A stretch of 21,588 nt of DNA from a virus, in the IMG/VR virus record IMGVR_UViG_3300035670_001383, positions 1-21,588 of that record; one strand, given 5' to 3'. Under the pieces are notes generated by a model. It searched no databases and was not told the origin of the DNA. It saw nothing but the letters and a program-made list of their open reading frames with translations. Position numbers and translations under genes: made by a program. Positions 20,845-21,588 of the stretch are shown here, in pieces (position 1 is the first letter of the stretch; each line of letters starts with the position of its first letter).

Positions 20845-21479
20845 TGGTCTATTGGTTTACGCTCAAAGCATGTCAACGTGGTGTGTCTGCTTGCGTTAAT
20901 AACCTTTACGCCTTGCCTTTGCAAGTCTGCTGCAAGCCTTGGAAACTTAGCTCGCCAGAGCTCGTAGGGCTGTGTCGTTGTTAGCGTTGGCGGGTGCTGG
21001 CCGAACCAGTGCGCCTCACCTTTTAGGTTAGGGCCGCAATCAAACCCAAGCAGGATGATTCTGTCAGCGCCCCAGAGATACGCAAGATTGATAGCCTGAT
21101 AGCCACTATTGCCGCCTTGATGGATTTTGTCATGAAGGCCAAGCCCTGGATGTGATTCTGAACCTATCCGATGAAGGCCGTATTTGCTTGCAGCCCACTC
21201 GTCTTGGGTCCAGAGCTCGCCTTTGAAGGCCTGCCTCGCTTCTTGGTGATAGACCTTCCACCATCCTCCATCACATGCGTAGAGAACGTCTGCGAAGGGT
21301 GCTCGTTTGTAACTGTCGTTGATTGCGATAAAGCGCCAGGGCTTTGTGCCAGCGAGCTCACAATCCTCTGCGGTGAGACTTGGGCCGGAGGCGAAGATAC
21401 AGACAGTGTCGCCCCGCCAGCGCCCGTGGTCTCTGATGCTGGTGGCATTGTGCGAACTGTCCTGCGAGGGTTTAGGATT
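20838..21479 (-). CDS. MAF/DUF115-like Rossmann protein without a normal start codon, up to 213 aa
   Basis: The frame (TAA at 20838) reads as a coherent protein: NATSIRDHGRWRGDTVCIFA, the nucleotide-sugar-type motif ASGPSLTAEDC, FIAINDSYKRAPFADVLYAC, a tryptophan-rich DGGWWKVYH, GGNSGYQAINLAYLWGADRI and ILLGFDCG. This resembles DUF115/motility-accessory-factor proteins and sialyltransferase-like Rossmann enzymes, which handle sugar nucleotides. Between the in-frame TGA (21480-21482) and the conserved part there is no ATG, GTG or TTG. An ATG exists at 21448 but one base out of frame. Either one base has been lost near that start, or the protein is made by frameshifting from the upstream gene. 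The start coordinate given is the limit of the open frame. Confidence 0.72.
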   Translation of the reverse strand, partial: NPKPSQDSSHNATSIRDHGRWRGDTVCIFASGPSLTAEDCELAGTKPWRFIAINDSYKRAPFADVLYACDGGWWKVYHQEARQAFKGELWTQDEWAASKYGLHRIGSESHPGLGLHDKIHQGGNSGYQAINLAYLWGADRIILLGFDCGPNLKGEAHWFGQHPPTLTTTQPYELWRAKFPRLAADLQRQGVKVINASRHTTLTCFERKPIDQC

Positions 21480-21588
21480 TCAACGCATCCGGCTGACTCT
21501 AGCTGTTCAGCGAGTCCAATCGGCAGTTTTAGGCGTTGCTTGCGTGTGACGCTTCCAATTCTGGAGTCTGCAAAGTGTTGCAGCGCTA
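21164..21588 (-). CDS. Partial gene of unknown function, C-terminal 140 aa, overprinted by the MAF-like frame
   Basis: The frame is open from the right edge to TAG at 21164, so the start lies outside the window. The first 40 residues look like a real small domain (ALQHFADSRIGSVTRKQRLK, then LPIGLAEQLESAGCVEILNP), with a strand-helix pattern of the kind seen in small phage proteins next to connector genes. After about 21467 the sequence becomes S/T/P-rich (TLSVSSPPAQVSPQRIVSS) and ends with KKRGRPSK and TAFIG. That second part lies over the MAF-like frame and may be only a shadow reading. The upstream part is more trustworthy than the tail. Confidence 0.5.
   Translation of the reverse strand, partial: ALQHFADSRIGSVTRKQRLKLPIGLAEQLESAGCVEILNPRRTVRTMPPASETTGAGGATLSVSSPPAQVSPQRIVSSLAQSPGALSQSTTVTNEHPSQTFSTHVMEDGGRSITKKRGRPSKASSGPKTSGLQANTAFIG

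Noticed and set aside
1-21588. Signs of integration: integrase, attachment site, tRNA gene or insertion sequence
   Set aside because: None could be seen in either strand by reading; the window alone cannot decide between a free phage and a prophage.

Overview
The window looks like part of the genome of a tailed phage (or prophage) with a long, non-contractile siphovirus-type tail. Its Rz/Rz1 spanin pair and signal-anchored lysozyme point to a Gram-negative host. Several small proteins resemble, from memory, families seen in aquatic metagenome phages and in phages of Burkholderiales-type bacteria, so I infer a freshwater or marine proteobacterial host. This rests on family recognition only; no database search was possible.

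Layout. Positions 1-2604 hold a rightward cluster of nine small, overlapping early genes. They include a winged-helix protein (cut by the window edge), a NinB-like recombination protein, a C2HC zinc-finger protein, a YqaJ-type exonuclease, and a small basic protein ending in the SSB-type tip DDDIPF. Everything else is on the minus strand, reads leftward as one long late operon, and meets the early cluster tail to tail near 2.6 kb.

In transcription order (right to left), the late operon begins with connector genes. These are a partial unknown gene, a MAF/DUF115-like Rossmann protein with no usable start codon, a family-2 glycosyltransferase, a phiE125 gp8/HK97 gp6-type connector, and a head-closure protein with an odd LENGD repeat tail. 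An accessory block of about 5.9 kb follows (13248-19118): an 837-aa fibre with 81-bp repeats, a 149-aa structural-type protein, a duplicated glycine-rich protein, two aquatic-phage-type small proteins and a 2-oxoglutarate/Fe(II) oxygenase. Tail morphogenesis then resumes with HK97 gp10-type, DUF3168 tail terminator, tail tube, G and T tail chaperones, a 1059-aa tape measure, a tail-tip protein and a second fibre. The lysis region closes the operon: a holin-like membrane protein, a metallophosphoesterase, lysozyme, Rz and nested Rz1.

Main observations: (1) a perfect X XXY YYZ slippery heptamer (A AAT TTT) near the end of the G-like chaperone gene, followed by an uninterrupted -1 frame into the T-like gene, which matches the lambda gpG/gpGT system; (2) a clear MAF/DUF115-like coding frame at 20838-21479 without any ATG, GTG or TTG upstream of its conserved region, explained either by a one-base loss at its start or by another -1 slip; (3) hairpins on both sides of the tail-tube gene, one terminator-like and one covering the next ribosome binding site; (4) a fibre/decoration cassette placed between head-closure and tail-completion genes. 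I found no convincing wholly new defence or mobile system. No tRNA, CRISPR array, integrase, insertion sequence or attachment site was seen. There is no gene-free stretch longer than about 100 bases.
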